From assembly GCF_021655095.1 (NCBI RefSeq), contig NZ_PPXW01000001.1, positions 2,479,384 through 2,543,383 of the forward strand: 64,000 bases of DNA, given 5' to 3'. The notes under the pieces are model-generated. The model had not been told where the DNA came from. It saw only the letters and a list, made by a program, of their open reading frames with translations, and did not search any database. This DNA is from Clostridium sp. Cult1 (GTDB lineage: Bacteria > Bacillota > Clostridia > Tissierellales > Tepidimicrobiaceae). Shown here in pieces: positions 47,025 through 54,306 of this stretch (within the stretch, counting starts at the first letter, position 1; the number at the start of each line of letters is the position of its first letter). The position numbers and the translations under genes are program-made.

Positions 47025-47071
47025 TTGCATAAAGAACAAATGTTTGCTATAATGTAATTAAACATACGTTC
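47025..47071 (+). promoter_or_regulatory. Promoter with two SOS/LexA-like boxes
   Basis: TTGCAT (47025-47030), a 17-base spacer and TATAAT (47048-47053). GAACAAATGTTT at 47034-47045 lies between -35 and -10, and AAACATACGTTC at 47060-47071 lies at the transcription start. Each differs by one base from GAACNNNNGTTC. The arrangement predicts repression by host LexA and release after DNA damage. Confidence 0.65.
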
Positions 47072-47103
47072 GCCACTGTAATAATTCATAAAGGGGGCGC
47101 ATA

Positions 47104-47235
47104 GTGGTGGAGGATATAGGCTACATAAAAATCAAAATTCAAAGTTTGATTGAGAATTTAACAGAAGAAGAGCAGGATAATTTGATAAATGACATTGCTA
47201 ATATTATTATAAATAAAGAAACCAAAAGCAGTTAG
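47104..47235 (+). CDS. 43-residue protein under the SOS-like promoter
   Basis: Start GTG 47104 follows AAAGGGGG. The product is small, charged and helical (YIKIKIQSLIENLTEEEQDN and then an Ile-rich end). No known family is recognised. It converges on the phage repressor gene and shares its terminator. Location and promoter make it a candidate antirepressor or regulator of induction, by analogy with SOS-controlled Tum of phage 186; this is inference only. Confidence 0.6.
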   Translation: MVEDIGYIKIKIQSLIENLTEEEQDNLINDIANIIINKETKSS

Positions 47236-47262
47236 CCAGTAGGTTAGTTGCTTTTGGTTTTA
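47220..47262. terminator. Shared bidirectional terminator, small SOS gene against repressor
   Basis: AACCAAAAGCA / TGCTTTTGGTT (47220-47230 and 47249-47259), T run on the plus side and A-rich on the other. Both stop codons lie inside it. Confidence 0.8.
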
Positions 47263-47597
47263 TCCATCAGTTTTAATGCAATTGATAGTATTTCAGCAAG
47301 TTCTTCAGCAGATTTACCGTCAAAATCATAACCACGATTATTAAGTTCTGCTTTTAATTTAGATAGAAATTCATCAGCTTCTTCATATCTATGGGGGATA
47401 TTGGTTTCACCAAGCAAATATCCTACTGAAACATTGAAATATTTTGATAATGTGATAAGGGTTTCATAATCAGGCTCTTTCCTCTCAGTTTCATAGCCAG
47501 CTATAGTGGACCGAGTTTTTGAAATCTTTTGAGCTAATTCTTCTTGTGTTAAATTATGTTCTTTTCTTAGCTGTTTTAATCTTGAAGCAAAATTCAA
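47244..47597 (-). CDS. CI-like XRE repressor without cleavage domain
   Basis: A protein of 117 residues from TTG 47597 with TGAGGTGA upstream. The N-terminal XRE helix-turn-helix reads LKQLRKEHNLTQEELAQKIS and TRSTIAGYETERKEPD. The C-terminal half is a short helical region (EADEFLSKLKAELNN and ELAEILSIALKLMD), with no S24/LexA-type protease domain. It is thus a size class like ICEBs1 ImmR, which needs a separate factor for inactivation; no ImmA-like protease lies beside it. It is divergent from the Cro-like gene over the operator region. Confidence 0.88.
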   Translation of the reverse strand: MNFASRLKQLRKEHNLTQEELAQKISKTRSTIAGYETERKEPDYETLITLSKYFNVSVGYLLGETNIPHRYEEADEFLSKLKAELNNRGYDFDGKSAEELAEILSIALKLMDKTKSN

Positions 47598-47636
47598 AGC
47601 TATCACCTCAGTTTCATAATTATATTGTATAATAAA

Positions 47637-47756
47637 ATGTCCCCAAAATAAACAAATTAAAGAACATGTCCCTAAATAAAATAATAACTTAAAAAACGCT
47701 TGACAATGTTACTGAATGGGACTATAATTATAAGTGAAAGGTTGCCATATGGGACA
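47637..47756. promoter_or_regulatory. Lysis-lysogeny switch: divergent promoters and GGGAC operators
   Basis: ATGTCCC occurs at 47637-47643 and 47666-47672; its inverse, TGGGAC, at 47717-47722 and 47750-47755; a fifth ATGTCCC is at 47964-47970 inside the Cro-like gene. The rightward promoter is TTGACA (47700-47705), 17 bases, TATAAT (47723-47728), with one operator touching the -10. A minus-strand TATAAT near 47620 serves the repressor. Confidence 0.75.
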
Positions 47757-47773
47757 ATGAGAGGAGTGATAAG

Positions 47774-47998
47774 ATGAGAGTCAATATGATAAAAAAAAGA
47801 AAACATTTAGGTTTAACCCAGGAGGAAGTCGCTAAAAAAGTCGGTATTGCAAGGACTACCTATACAAATATAGAGCTTGGAGATAAAAATCCTTCATTAG
47901 CTGTTGCATTAAAAATAAAAAAAGTATTAAAAACAGAAGATGATGATATTTTTTTAATTTCAAATGTCCCAGAAGGCAACGATAACCAGTCAGCATAA
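47774..47998 (+). CDS. Cro-like XRE regulator
   Basis: A protein of 74 residues that is nearly all helix-turn-helix (KRKHLGLTQEEVAKKVGIAR, TTYTNIELGDKNPS). GAGAGGAGTGATAAG precedes ATG 47774. First gene of the rightward operon; it should compete with the repressor for the GGGAC operators. Confidence 0.88.
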   Translation: MRVNMIKKRKHLGLTQEEVAKKVGIARTTYTNIELGDKNPSLAVALKIKKVLKTEDDDIFLISNVPEGNDNQSA

Positions 47999-48061
47999 AT
48001 AAATTATCTCACATAAACAGATTCAAAAAAAGAAGTAAATTGTGGAAAGGAAGTGAGTAAG

Positions 48062-48268
48062 GTGGAAAATGTTAACGGGTTTAAAAAGCTAACAGTAGCT
48101 CAACAACAACTGTTGATAATGACGAATGCAAAGCATAAGGCAGGAGTGGGGACTGATTACAAAGAGGATTGGACTCCAGTGAGTGTAAAGCCATTAGGTA
48201 GGAACCTTAAAGTAACATTCAAGAATGGAGAATGGCTACACTATGCACCTGATGGAACATGGTACTAA
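48062..48268 (+). CDS. Small phage protein of unknown function
   Basis: A protein of 68 residues; GTG 48062 has a better-spaced AAAGGAA site than GTG 48053. The C-terminal half looks like a short beta-sheet ending in aromatics (VTFKNGEWLHYAPDGTWY). No family recognised. Early-operon position suggests a regulatory or host-interaction role. Confidence 0.65.
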   Translation: MENVNGFKKLTVAQQQLLIMTNAKHKAGVGTDYKEDWTPVSVKPLGRNLKVTFKNGEWLHYAPDGTWY

Positions 48269-48288
48269 TAAAAGAAAGGGGAAATAAC

Positions 48289-48468
48289 ATGGCAAGAAAA
48301 AGAAAACCAAGCTTATTAAACTGTGAAATTATAAATGCACCTTTTAACGAAGAGCAGCAAAAAGAATATGACAAAAGAGTTTGCAAGGCTCTAGCTACAG
48401 CTTTATATAGGAGCTTAGAGCCTGAGGATTTAGATCTACTAATAGAAAGTTTAAGACACGTTCAATGA
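48289..48468 (+). CDS. Small phage protein of unknown function
   Basis: A protein of 59 residues from ATG 48289 behind AAAGGGG. Basic start (ARKRKPS), then a helical acidic part (DKRVCKALATALYRSL, EDLDLLIESL). No family recognised. Confidence 0.65.
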   Translation: MARKRKPSLLNCEIINAPFNEEQQKEYDKRVCKALATALYRSLEPEDLDLLIESLRHVQ

Positions 48469-48506
48469 AAGGGGGAATTTAATTGAATGAAGGGAGGAAG
48501 GAAAGC

Positions 48507-48722
48507 ATGGATAGTATAAAAATTGAATTTACTTTAAATGAATTAGACATAATCAATCGAGCTTTAACTGGGCATGAAAGAGACTTATCAGATCTAATTG
48601 AAGGTGCCGATAATTTAGGTTTTAAGACTATTGATGAAGAAAAAGAATTGGAAAAAGTAAAGGAACTAAATCAGAGAATTAGAGATGAAAAATGGGAAGC
48701 ACAGTTTTCAAAATATAGATAA
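48507..48722 (+). CDS. Small phage protein of unknown function
   Basis: A protein of 71 residues; GGGAGGA supports ATG 48507. Mostly helical and acidic (TLNELDIINRALTGHERDLS). No family recognised. Confidence 0.65.
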   Translation: MDSIKIEFTLNELDIINRALTGHERDLSDLIEGADNLGFKTIDEEKELEKVKELNQRIRDEKWEAQFSKYR

Positions 48723-48748
48723 GAAAGGGAAGGGAGGGAAAGGAAAGG

Positions 48749-48865
48749 ATGAAACAGATTAGACTGGTAGCCTTTACGTGCAAGGCTAAGGATTTACCTT
48801 CTAAATTGCAGGAAGAGTTAAAGAAGGTAGAAAAGAAAATGAAAGAATCTAAAAAATCAGCTTAG
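48749..48865 (+). CDS. 38-residue phage peptide
   Basis: Short reading frame behind GGGAGGGAAAGGAAAGG. Sequence begins MKQIRLVAFTCKAKDLPSKL and ends in a Lys/Glu helix. It fits the gap between neighbours with its own ribosome site, so it is probably real. Function unknown. Confidence 0.5.
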   Translation: MKQIRLVAFTCKAKDLPSKLQEELKKVEKKMKESKKSA

Positions 48866-48911
48866 TTTTACTTCATTAATTAAATTATAACAGTTGAAAG
48901 GAGGATTTTGA

Positions 48912-49457
48912 ATGAGTTCAAACTACGTAATTGATTATCAAACACCACGAGAGAATAAAGGATTGACCAGGGATAATGTAGCTTCACTACTTGCAGTTAA
49001 AGGAATAGAAATAAGCACAGAAAGTTTAGGTTGTTATGAAAGAGGAGTAAGAGATCCTTCACCGGGAATGGTAGTAGAATTAGCTGATTTATATAAAGAA
49101 CCTTTTCTGACACAGAAATACTGCAAATACTGTTGTGCAATAGGACAGGCTTATAGCTATGAAATCTTAGATTCTGTAGATCTTAATCTTAGCAATATAG
49201 CATTAAAGTTATTAGAAGAACATAGGGAATCTCACGAAGTATTAGAAGAAACTTTAGTACTAATCACTAATAAAAAAACAAAGGAAGATTTTACAGAAAC
49301 AGAAATTCAAAGACTTAAGTCTAATATCCATGAATTACTAGATACAGAACATACTATAGAGATTTTCAAGATTGCATTAAACAAGTTTATAGACATGAAG
49401 GAAATGATAGCAGAACATAATGAAAAGTGCAGGCGAAGAGGATATGTGAGGAGGTAA
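48912..49457 (+). CDS. XRE-like regulator with cysteine-rich centre
   Basis: A protein of 181 residues. The N-terminus is a divergent helix-turn-helix (GLTRDNVASLLAVKGIEIST ... CYERGVRDPSPGMVVELADL). The short cysteine motif KYCKYCC follows near residue 75, and the remainder is a helical domain of about 100 residues. This layout occurs in Clostridium and Bacillus phage early regulators. GGAGGATTTTG precedes ATG 48912. Confidence 0.7.
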   Translation: MSSNYVIDYQTPRENKGLTRDNVASLLAVKGIEISTESLGCYERGVRDPSPGMVVELADLYKEPFLTQKYCKYCCAIGQAYSYEILDSVDLNLSNIALKLLEEHRESHEVLEETLVLITNKKTKEDFTETEIQRLKSNIHELLDTEHTIEIFKIALNKFIDMKEMIAEHNEKCRRRGYVRR

Positions 49458-49462
49458 ATAGA

Positions 49463-49765
49463 TTGATAAAATCAATATTTTTAAACCAAGATAAAGAATA
49501 TTTAGGAAAAAGATATGAAAAAGCTATTTCTAAAGAAAATCTAGAATTCACATTAAATTACTTGGTCAGTTCAATAGAAGTAGGAGAAATATATGACTTC
49601 TATATCGTAAATGAAGAAGATGTAATTTTAGATAGTCTTAACCTTTATGTGGAAGAAATAGTGCCAATATTTGAATTAGAGGAAGATTACTTAATTTTAG
49701 GTACAGACGAATTTGATAAAGAAATAGAAGTAAAATTATCTGAAACTGAATTTTGGACAAGCTAG
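49463..49765 (+). CDS. Acidic phage protein of unknown function
   Basis: A protein of 100 residues from TTG 49463 with GAGGAGGT upstream, 5 bases after the previous gene. Strongly acidic second half (VEEIVPIFELEEDYLILGTD). An acidic early phage protein may mimic DNA or bind a host factor, but nothing specific is visible. Confidence 0.6.
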   Translation: MIKSIFLNQDKEYLGKRYEKAISKENLEFTLNYLVSSIEVGEIYDFYIVNEEDVILDSLNLYVEEIVPIFELEEDYLILGTDEFDKEIEVKLSETEFWTS

Positions 49766-49778
49766 GAGGTGAATAAGT

Positions 49779-50093
49779 ATGCAGGCAGAGACAAGTTTGG
49801 ATTTACGTTACAACATAGCAGCAATGTATATAGCAATACTACGAGAGGATATAGCAACACCAGAGCAGGCATTTGCAGTAATTGAAAATACATCAGTAAT
49901 AAAAGCTACTACTGATGAAGACGTAAAAGACATGATAGCAATGAGAAATCAGGGATTAACATATAAAGCAATAGCAGAAATATACGGTTCAACAGATTCA
50001 AATATATATCACAGGATAAAGCGTTATAAAGAAAAAGAGACCAATTCAAGCGGCAACTTGAAAAGGTCAACAGCATTAAAAAATACTATTTAA
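49779..50093 (+). CDS. Helix-turn-helix phage protein
   Basis: A protein of 104 residues. A C-terminal helix-turn-helix can be read (IAMRNQGLTYKAIAEIYGST, DSNIYHRIKRYK), similar to resolvase-type DNA-binding ends. The N-terminal 50 residues are helical. Probably a DNA-binding regulator. Confidence 0.6.
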   Translation: MQAETSLDLRYNIAAMYIAILREDIATPEQAFAVIENTSVIKATTDEDVKDMIAMRNQGLTYKAIAEIYGSTDSNIYHRIKRYKEKETNSSGNLKRSTALKNTI

Positions 50094-50124
50094 TCAATTA
50101 TACCATATTGGAGGGGAAATGAAA

Positions 50125-50541
50125 ATGAGAAGACATAGAAGCTTTAAACTTAGATGGAGTAGATATTATCAGTACATTATTGAAGGACAAGTGTTTTATC
50201 TTAAGTTGAAAGCTTATACAAATAAAAGTGATGGCATGATGGAATGGGAATTGATTACAGAACAGACATATAAAAATGCAATTAAAAAAGGATACAAGGA
50301 TAACGTAGTACTTGTAGAAGACGAGATAGCATTTGCTTCAGCACGGGCTTTGACCTTAATATTCAATGAAACTTATGCTATGGATGAAACTGATCTAAGG
50401 AAAGCAATTATAGAAGCTCAGGAATCAGTTAGAGAGTTAAGAAAGCATACTAAAATAAAATCTAGTTTAGAATATAGGATATTCAAAAGAATTATGGAGT
50501 TGAAAGTAAAAGAAATTCAAGAATATAAGGAGGCTATATAG
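50125..50541 (+). CDS. Basic phage protein of unknown function
   Basis: A protein of 138 residues from ATG 50125 (GAGGGG 8 bases upstream). Basic start (RRHRSFKLRWSRYYQYIIEG) with a helical, acidic-basic end. It ends directly at the start of the Gp157-like gene, so it belongs to the recombination operon. No family recognised. Confidence 0.6.
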   Translation: MRRHRSFKLRWSRYYQYIIEGQVFYLKLKAYTNKSDGMMEWELITEQTYKNAIKKGYKDNVVLVEDEIAFASARALTLIFNETYAMDETDLRKAIIEAQESVRELRKHTKIKSSLEYRIFKRIMELKVKEIQEYKEAI

Positions 50542-51027
50542 ATGTTTAAATTATATGAGTTAGCAGAAATGTATAGAAATATTCAAGACTTAATCAATGA
50601 TGATGAAACGGGTACAGAAACTTTGGAAAATGCACTAAATCAAATTGAAGGGGATATTAATTCTAAGGCTGAAAACATGGCTAAATTAATTAGAAGTATA
50701 GATGGGGACATAGAAACATTAAAAGCAGAAGAAAAAAGACTAGCAAATAGAAGAAAGACTTTAGAAAATAAGCAGAAAAATATAAAGAATTACTTAGAAA
50801 TGCAATTAAAAACTATGAAGATAGATAAAGTTAAAACACCCTTATTTACAGTAGCAATTCAAAACAATGCTCCAAGTGTAAAAATAATAGATGAAAATGC
50901 TATTCCTGAAGACTTTTTCAAATATACAAAGTCAATAGTTAAGAAAGATATCCTAGAAGCTCTGAAGAATGGAGAAGAAGTCCCGGGAGCAGAGTTGAAA
51001 CAAACTAAATCGTTAAGAATTAGATAG
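50542..51027 (+). CDS. Siphovirus Gp157-like protein
   Basis: A protein of 161 residues. A long coiled coil (about residues 25-95) is followed by KTMKIDKVKTPLFTVAIQNN and IPEDFFKYTKSIVKKDILEA with a PGAELKQTKSLRIR end, the pattern of the Gp157 family. These proteins accompany phage recombination genes and have been linked with phage resistance. It starts directly after the preceding stop and is followed by recT. Confidence 0.85.
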   Translation: MFKLYELAEMYRNIQDLINDDETGTETLENALNQIEGDINSKAENMAKLIRSIDGDIETLKAEEKRLANRRKTLENKQKNIKNYLEMQLKTMKIDKVKTPLFTVAIQNNAPSVKIIDENAIPEDFFKYTKSIVKKDILEALKNGEEVPGAELKQTKSLRIR

Positions 51028-51039
51028 GAGGGTTTCAAT

Positions 51040-51939
51040 ATGACTAATAAGATAGCAAATAAAAATAATAGTATCACACAAAATCATACAGTTAAATCTT
51101 TATTAAATGTTGAAGGATATCAAAAAAGATTTAGAGAGGTATTAGGGAGCCGAGCACCTCAGTTTATGAGTAGCATTATAAGTGCAGTAAACAGTAATGC
51201 AGCACTAGGAGAATGTGAACCAAATACAGTTATTCAATCAGCATTAAAAGCAGCAATATTAGATTTACCAATAGAAGATAACTTTGGATTTGCATATTTA
51301 GTGCCTTATTACAATAGCAAAAAAGGATATAAGGAATGTCAATTTCAATTAGGATATAAAGGTTATATTCAGCTAGCTTTAAGGACAGGCATGTATAGAA
51401 ATATTAATGTAATAGACATAAGAGAAGGAGAATTGAAGAGTTGGAATCCTCTTACAGAGGAACTAGAAGTTGAATTCATTGAAGACGAAAAAGAAAGGGA
51501 AGGCAAAGGAGTATTAGGATATGCAGGATATTTTTCTCTGTTAAATGGGTTTGAGAAAAAGGTTTACTGGACTGTAGATAGTTTATTAAATCATGCTACG
51601 AAATACTCTGCTCAATATAGAAAATATAAATCAGGAATGTGGTCGGACAACTTAGATGATATGTGTAAAAAAACTGTAATTAAAAATATGATAAACAAAT
51701 GGGGAATTCTATCAGTAGAAATGCAAACACCAAATCAGCAATTATTAGAAGCTATAAAAGCAGACCAAGCGGTAATAAGAAATGAGGATGAATACGACTA
51801 TGTAGACAATGATCCAGGAGAAATAATCGAAGCAGAAGTTGAGATAGAGGATAGCACTAAAGTTAACGATGATTTTATAGTAGATAACCCAGATTTACCA
51901 TGGAACAACTCAGATGGTGAAGATAATAAATCATTTTAG
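51040..51939 (+). CDS. recT: RecT single-strand annealing protein
   Basis: A protein of 299 residues with the RecT core: FMSSIISAVNSNAALGECEP, KAAILDLPIEDNFGFAYLVP, QFQLGYKGYIQLALRTG and MCKKTVIKNMINKWG. The tail is acidic (EIIEAEVEIEDSTKVNDD) and ends with PWNNSDGEDNKSF, as in SSB-type tips. It anneals single strands during phage recombination. The usual exonuclease partner (RecE or a YqaJ type) is not adjacent. Confidence 0.93.
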   Translation: MTNKIANKNNSITQNHTVKSLLNVEGYQKRFREVLGSRAPQFMSSIISAVNSNAALGECEPNTVIQSALKAAILDLPIEDNFGFAYLVPYYNSKKGYKECQFQLGYKGYIQLALRTGMYRNINVIDIREGELKSWNPLTEELEVEFIEDEKEREGKGVLGYAGYFSLLNGFEKKVYWTVDSLLNHATKYSAQYRKYKSGMWSDNLDDMCKKTVIKNMINKWGILSVEMQTPNQQLLEAIKADQAVIRNEDEYDYVDNDPGEIIEAEVEIEDSTKVNDDFIVDNPDLPWNNSDGEDNKSF

Positions 51940-51982
51940 ACTAGGAGCTTTATGCTCCTGGTCTCCAAAGTAGGTGATATGC

Positions 51983-52846
51983 TTGAAAGGTCCACAACTT
52001 GAAGATGGATATACAAGGATAGCGAATGAGATATTAGAAGTTGTTTCTAAAGCAAAGTTTAATGGCACACAATTTAAGATTTTAATGGTTATGTGGAGAT
52101 ATACTTATGGGTTTAATAGGAAGGATAGCGAGTTTTCTCTTAATTTTTTATCAGAAGCTACAAATTGTAATAAGCAGCAGGTTAAAAGAGAGTTAGATAA
52201 ATTAATTGACAGCAATGTAATTATTGTGGTTAAAGAAGCTGATTTTAATTCTTCAAGGAGATTGAGTTTTAATAAGAGGTATACAGAGTGGAAAATCGAT
52301 GGCATAGAGTTGATTAAAAAGGATACAGTAAGCGAATTAGCGTACAGTAGAGTAAGCGAAAAAGCTTACGCTACAGTAAGCGAATTAGCTTACCAAGAAA
52401 GACAATATAAAGACAATATAAAGAAAGATACTATTACTACCATAGAGGATGGACAGTCAGAAACTGGAAGCAATAATTCTGTCGCCCGAGCAGGTGCCGA
52501 TCCTGCCAAACAGATTAATCCAGTTGAAAAAATAGAAAGATACTATCTAACTAAAATTCGAAAAAGAACTATATGCAATGGGAAAGATTTAGCTGACATA
52601 GTTGATGCATATGAAAAATATCGAGATGTTGATTTTATCATAGAGGTTATGAAAACTGCATCTGAAGAAAACAAGGCTAGAAATGGACGGCTGACAATAA
52701 ATTCTTTTAGCTACTTTATGCCTATTTTCAATGAAGAATGGGAGAAAAAACAGATTAAAAAGGAGGTTGTCAAAAATGGACCAACTCCAGGAAATAGCAA
52801 ACAGGGTGTTAAATTCGATAAAAGCAAATTCCTCTTCAAAGGATGA
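51983..52846 (+). CDS. Phage replication initiator, lambda O-like
   Basis: A protein of 287 residues from TTG 51983 (AGGTGAT upstream). The N-terminal winged helix matches Phage_rep_O (DGYTRIANEILEVVSKAKFN, FKILMVMWRYTYGFNRKDSE). The central part is a repeated TVSELAY/RVSEKAY stretch coded by the palindromic iterons. The C-terminal domain is DnaD-like (ADIVDAYEKYRDVDFIIEVM). It should bind the origin in its own gene and recruit the loader encoded next, with which it overlaps by 71 bases. Confidence 0.88.
   Translation: MKGPQLEDGYTRIANEILEVVSKAKFNGTQFKILMVMWRYTYGFNRKDSEFSLNFLSEATNCNKQQVKRELDKLIDSNVIIVVKEADFNSSRRLSFNKRYTEWKIDGIELIKKDTVSELAYSRVSEKAYATVSELAYQERQYKDNIKKDTITTIEDGQSETGSNNSVARAGADPAKQINPVEKIERYYLTKIRKRTICNGKDLADIVDAYEKYRDVDFIIEVMKTASEENKARNGRLTINSFSYFMPIFNEEWEKKQIKKEVVKNGPTPGNSKQGVKFDKSKFLFKG
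52328..52393 (+). repeat. Three palindromic iterons, probable phage replication origin
   Basis: 18-bp sites at 52328-52345, 52352-52369 and 52376-52393, exactly 24 bases apart. Each has the form GTAAGC-GAA-(TTA/AAA)-GCTTAC and is itself an inverted repeat (the first has one mismatch). An AT-rich tract follows at 52394-52440. The same design, iterons plus an AT-rich region inside the initiator gene, is known from lambda O. Confidence 0.82.
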
Positions 52847-53576
52847 TGAGGAGTATGAATGTGAGATATGCAAAGATACTGAATGGATTGACATATACGA
52901 TGATGATGGATTAATAACTTCTTCTAGGCCTTGTAAGTGCAGGGAAGCCAAGCATTACAAAAGGATTCTTGAATCATCTGGGATATCGGAGGCTTTTTTA
53001 AGTAAAACCTTTGATAACTTTGTAGCAAAAAATAAATTTATAGCTATAGCTAAAAAAATGGCCATAGATTATGTTAAGAATTTTGGTAACATCAAGGATT
53101 CCAAAAACAATTCTATAGCATTTTTAGGACAAGTAGGATCTGGAAAAACACATTTAAGTATAGCTATAGCTAACGAGTTAATGAGTAAGGGTATTGGCGT
53201 TAGATACATGCAATACAGGGAAGGGATAACTAGAATTAAACAAGTTACAGCAGACGAGGAAAGTTATGTTAGAGAGATCAACAAATATAAAAATGCAAAA
53301 GTTTTATTGATAGATGACCTATATAAAAGTGCAACTTACAGGAGCAGGACAGGAGCAGAACATCTCAACGATGCAGATGAAAGAGCTATGTTTGAGATCA
53401 TTAATCACAGATATTTGGTACAGGCTCCAATGATTATATCAAGTGAATTCTGTATGGAACGGTTATTGAATTTAGATGAAGGGTTAAACAGTAGAATACT
53501 TGATATGTGCGAAGGTCATATTATGGAGTTTGAAGGGAGAGAACTGAACTATAGGCTGTATAAACAAGCATTATAG
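52776..53576 (+). CDS. DnaC/DnaI-type helicase loader ATPase
   Basis: A protein of 266 residues; AGGAGG supports ATG 52776. A zinc-binding N-terminus (CEICKDTEW, RPCKCREAKH) precedes the AAA+ core with Walker A FLGQVGSGKTHLSIA and Walker B KVLLIDDLYK. A sensor-like SSEF and arginine-finger-like NSRI follow. It loads the replicative helicase at the phage origin. The phage helicase gene is not present, so host DnaB/DnaC is the likely target. Confidence 0.92.
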   Translation: MDQLQEIANRVLNSIKANSSSKDDEEYECEICKDTEWIDIYDDDGLITSSRPCKCREAKHYKRILESSGISEAFLSKTFDNFVAKNKFIAIAKKMAIDYVKNFGNIKDSKNNSIAFLGQVGSGKTHLSIAIANELMSKGIGVRYMQYREGITRIKQVTADEESYVREINKYKNAKVLLIDDLYKSATYRSRTGAEHLNDADERAMFEIINHRYLVQAPMIISSEFCMERLLNLDEGLNSRILDMCEGHIMEFEGRELNYRLYKQAL

Positions 53577-53628
53577 GTTCTATTAGTTATCCTGGAGGAT
53601 ATGAAATCATTACCTAGGAGGGATGAAA

Positions 53629-53778
53629 TTGAAACTTTGTCACAAGTGTAATAGCAAGATGGTAGAGGTAAAATTGATAGACATGAAAAAACGAAAATAT
53701 AAAGCATTAGTCTGTACGTACTGTGGGAGGTTCTATAGCAGAGATAGAGGTTTTCTAGGTGAATGGAAAGTGGGATAG
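53629..53778 (+). CDS. Zinc-ribbon peptide
   Basis: A protein of 49 residues from TTG 53629 behind AGGAGGGA. Two cysteine pairs, CHKC and CTYC, about 25 residues apart, form a likely zinc ribbon with a basic middle (DMKKRKYK). Function unknown. Confidence 0.65.
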   Translation: MKLCHKCNSKMVEVKLIDMKKRKYKALVCTYCGRFYSRDRGFLGEWKVG

Positions 53779-53783
53779 AGCTA

Positions 53784-53810
53784 TAAAAAAATCGGGGATG
53801 AACCCCGATT
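53784..53810 (-). terminator. Terminator of the minus-strand small gene
   Basis: AATCGGGG / CCCCGATT; read on the minus strand, the stem is followed by a run of seven T. Its direction shows that the small gene at 53820-53933 is a separate leftward unit. Confidence 0.8.
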
Positions 53811-53819
53811 AATACAAAA

Positions 53820-53933
53820 CTAACACCTTCCACCAAACATATCACAATTACAGAAAAGAACTACTAATAACAAGAAAAAGAATAGTAACGAGCTATCATT
53901 TTCACAACCTTTTCTACCTAATAAATCACTCAT
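53820..53933 (-). CDS. 37-residue hydrophobic Cys-containing peptide, leftward
   Basis: A minus-strand reading frame with the strong site TTAGGAGGTG 8 bases before ATG 53933 and its own terminator. It reads MSDLLGRKGCENDSS, then a single membrane segment LLFFFLLLVVLFCNC and a short tail with a third Cys cluster (GGRC). The pattern resembles tiny clostridial spore or membrane proteins with an FFFLLLVVLFCN core. It is the only leftward gene in the early region, so it is probably expressed in the lysogen or during sporulation. Confidence 0.7.
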   Translation of the reverse strand: MSDLLGRKGCENDSSLLFFFLLLVVLFCNCDMFGGRC

Positions 53934-54098
53934 AATAGGCACCTCCTAAGCATTATTAGAGCAGGCTAAATATTTTAGATGAGGTTCAATTAAAGAGACT
54001 TGAACAGAAGTGTTTCTTGATGGTTTCAATATATATTATGAAAAATATAACAATATGTTAACGGTTTTAGGCAAAATTATTTTAAAGGGGGCAAGGAT

Positions 54099-54245
54099 AT
54101 GGATGAAAAGAGAATAACTGCAGCAGTAGGAGAAGCTGCTAGACTGTTAAGAGAAAATCCGGAGTGGACATATATAAAAGCCACAGATAAGGCAAAGGAG
54201 GAATTAAGCAATGAAGGCATGGAGAAGGTGGAGAAAACTAATTAA
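54099..54245 (+). CDS. 48-residue phage protein
   Basis: Starts at ATG 54099 behind AAAGGGGGCAAGG. An acidic helical protein (TAAVGEAARLLRENPEWTYI). It overlaps a second small frame. Function unknown. Confidence 0.55.
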   Translation: MDEKRITAAVGEAARLLRENPEWTYIKATDKAKEELSNEGMEKVEKTN

Positions 54246-54294
54246 AGGAACATTGTTAAGAAATTATATCTATAGCAGTATTTTAATTAGATAA
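54211..54294 (+). CDS. 27-residue basic-hydrophobic peptide, overlapping frame
   Basis: ATG 54211 has a perfect AAGGAGG at 54195-54201, lying inside the coding sequence of the previous gene. The product, MKAWRRWRKLIKGTLLRNYI and seven more residues, is strongly basic and amphipathic. Either it is a real peptide or the site belongs to nothing. RecU follows 12 bases later. Confidence 0.45.
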   Translation: MKAWRRWRKLIKGTLLRNYIYSSILIR

Positions 54295-54306
54295 GGAGAG
54301 ATGCAA

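Noticed and set aside
52328-52393. Short regular repeat as a CRISPR-like array
   Set aside because: Only three units, 6-base spacers, inside a conserved coding frame; an origin iteron set explains it better.
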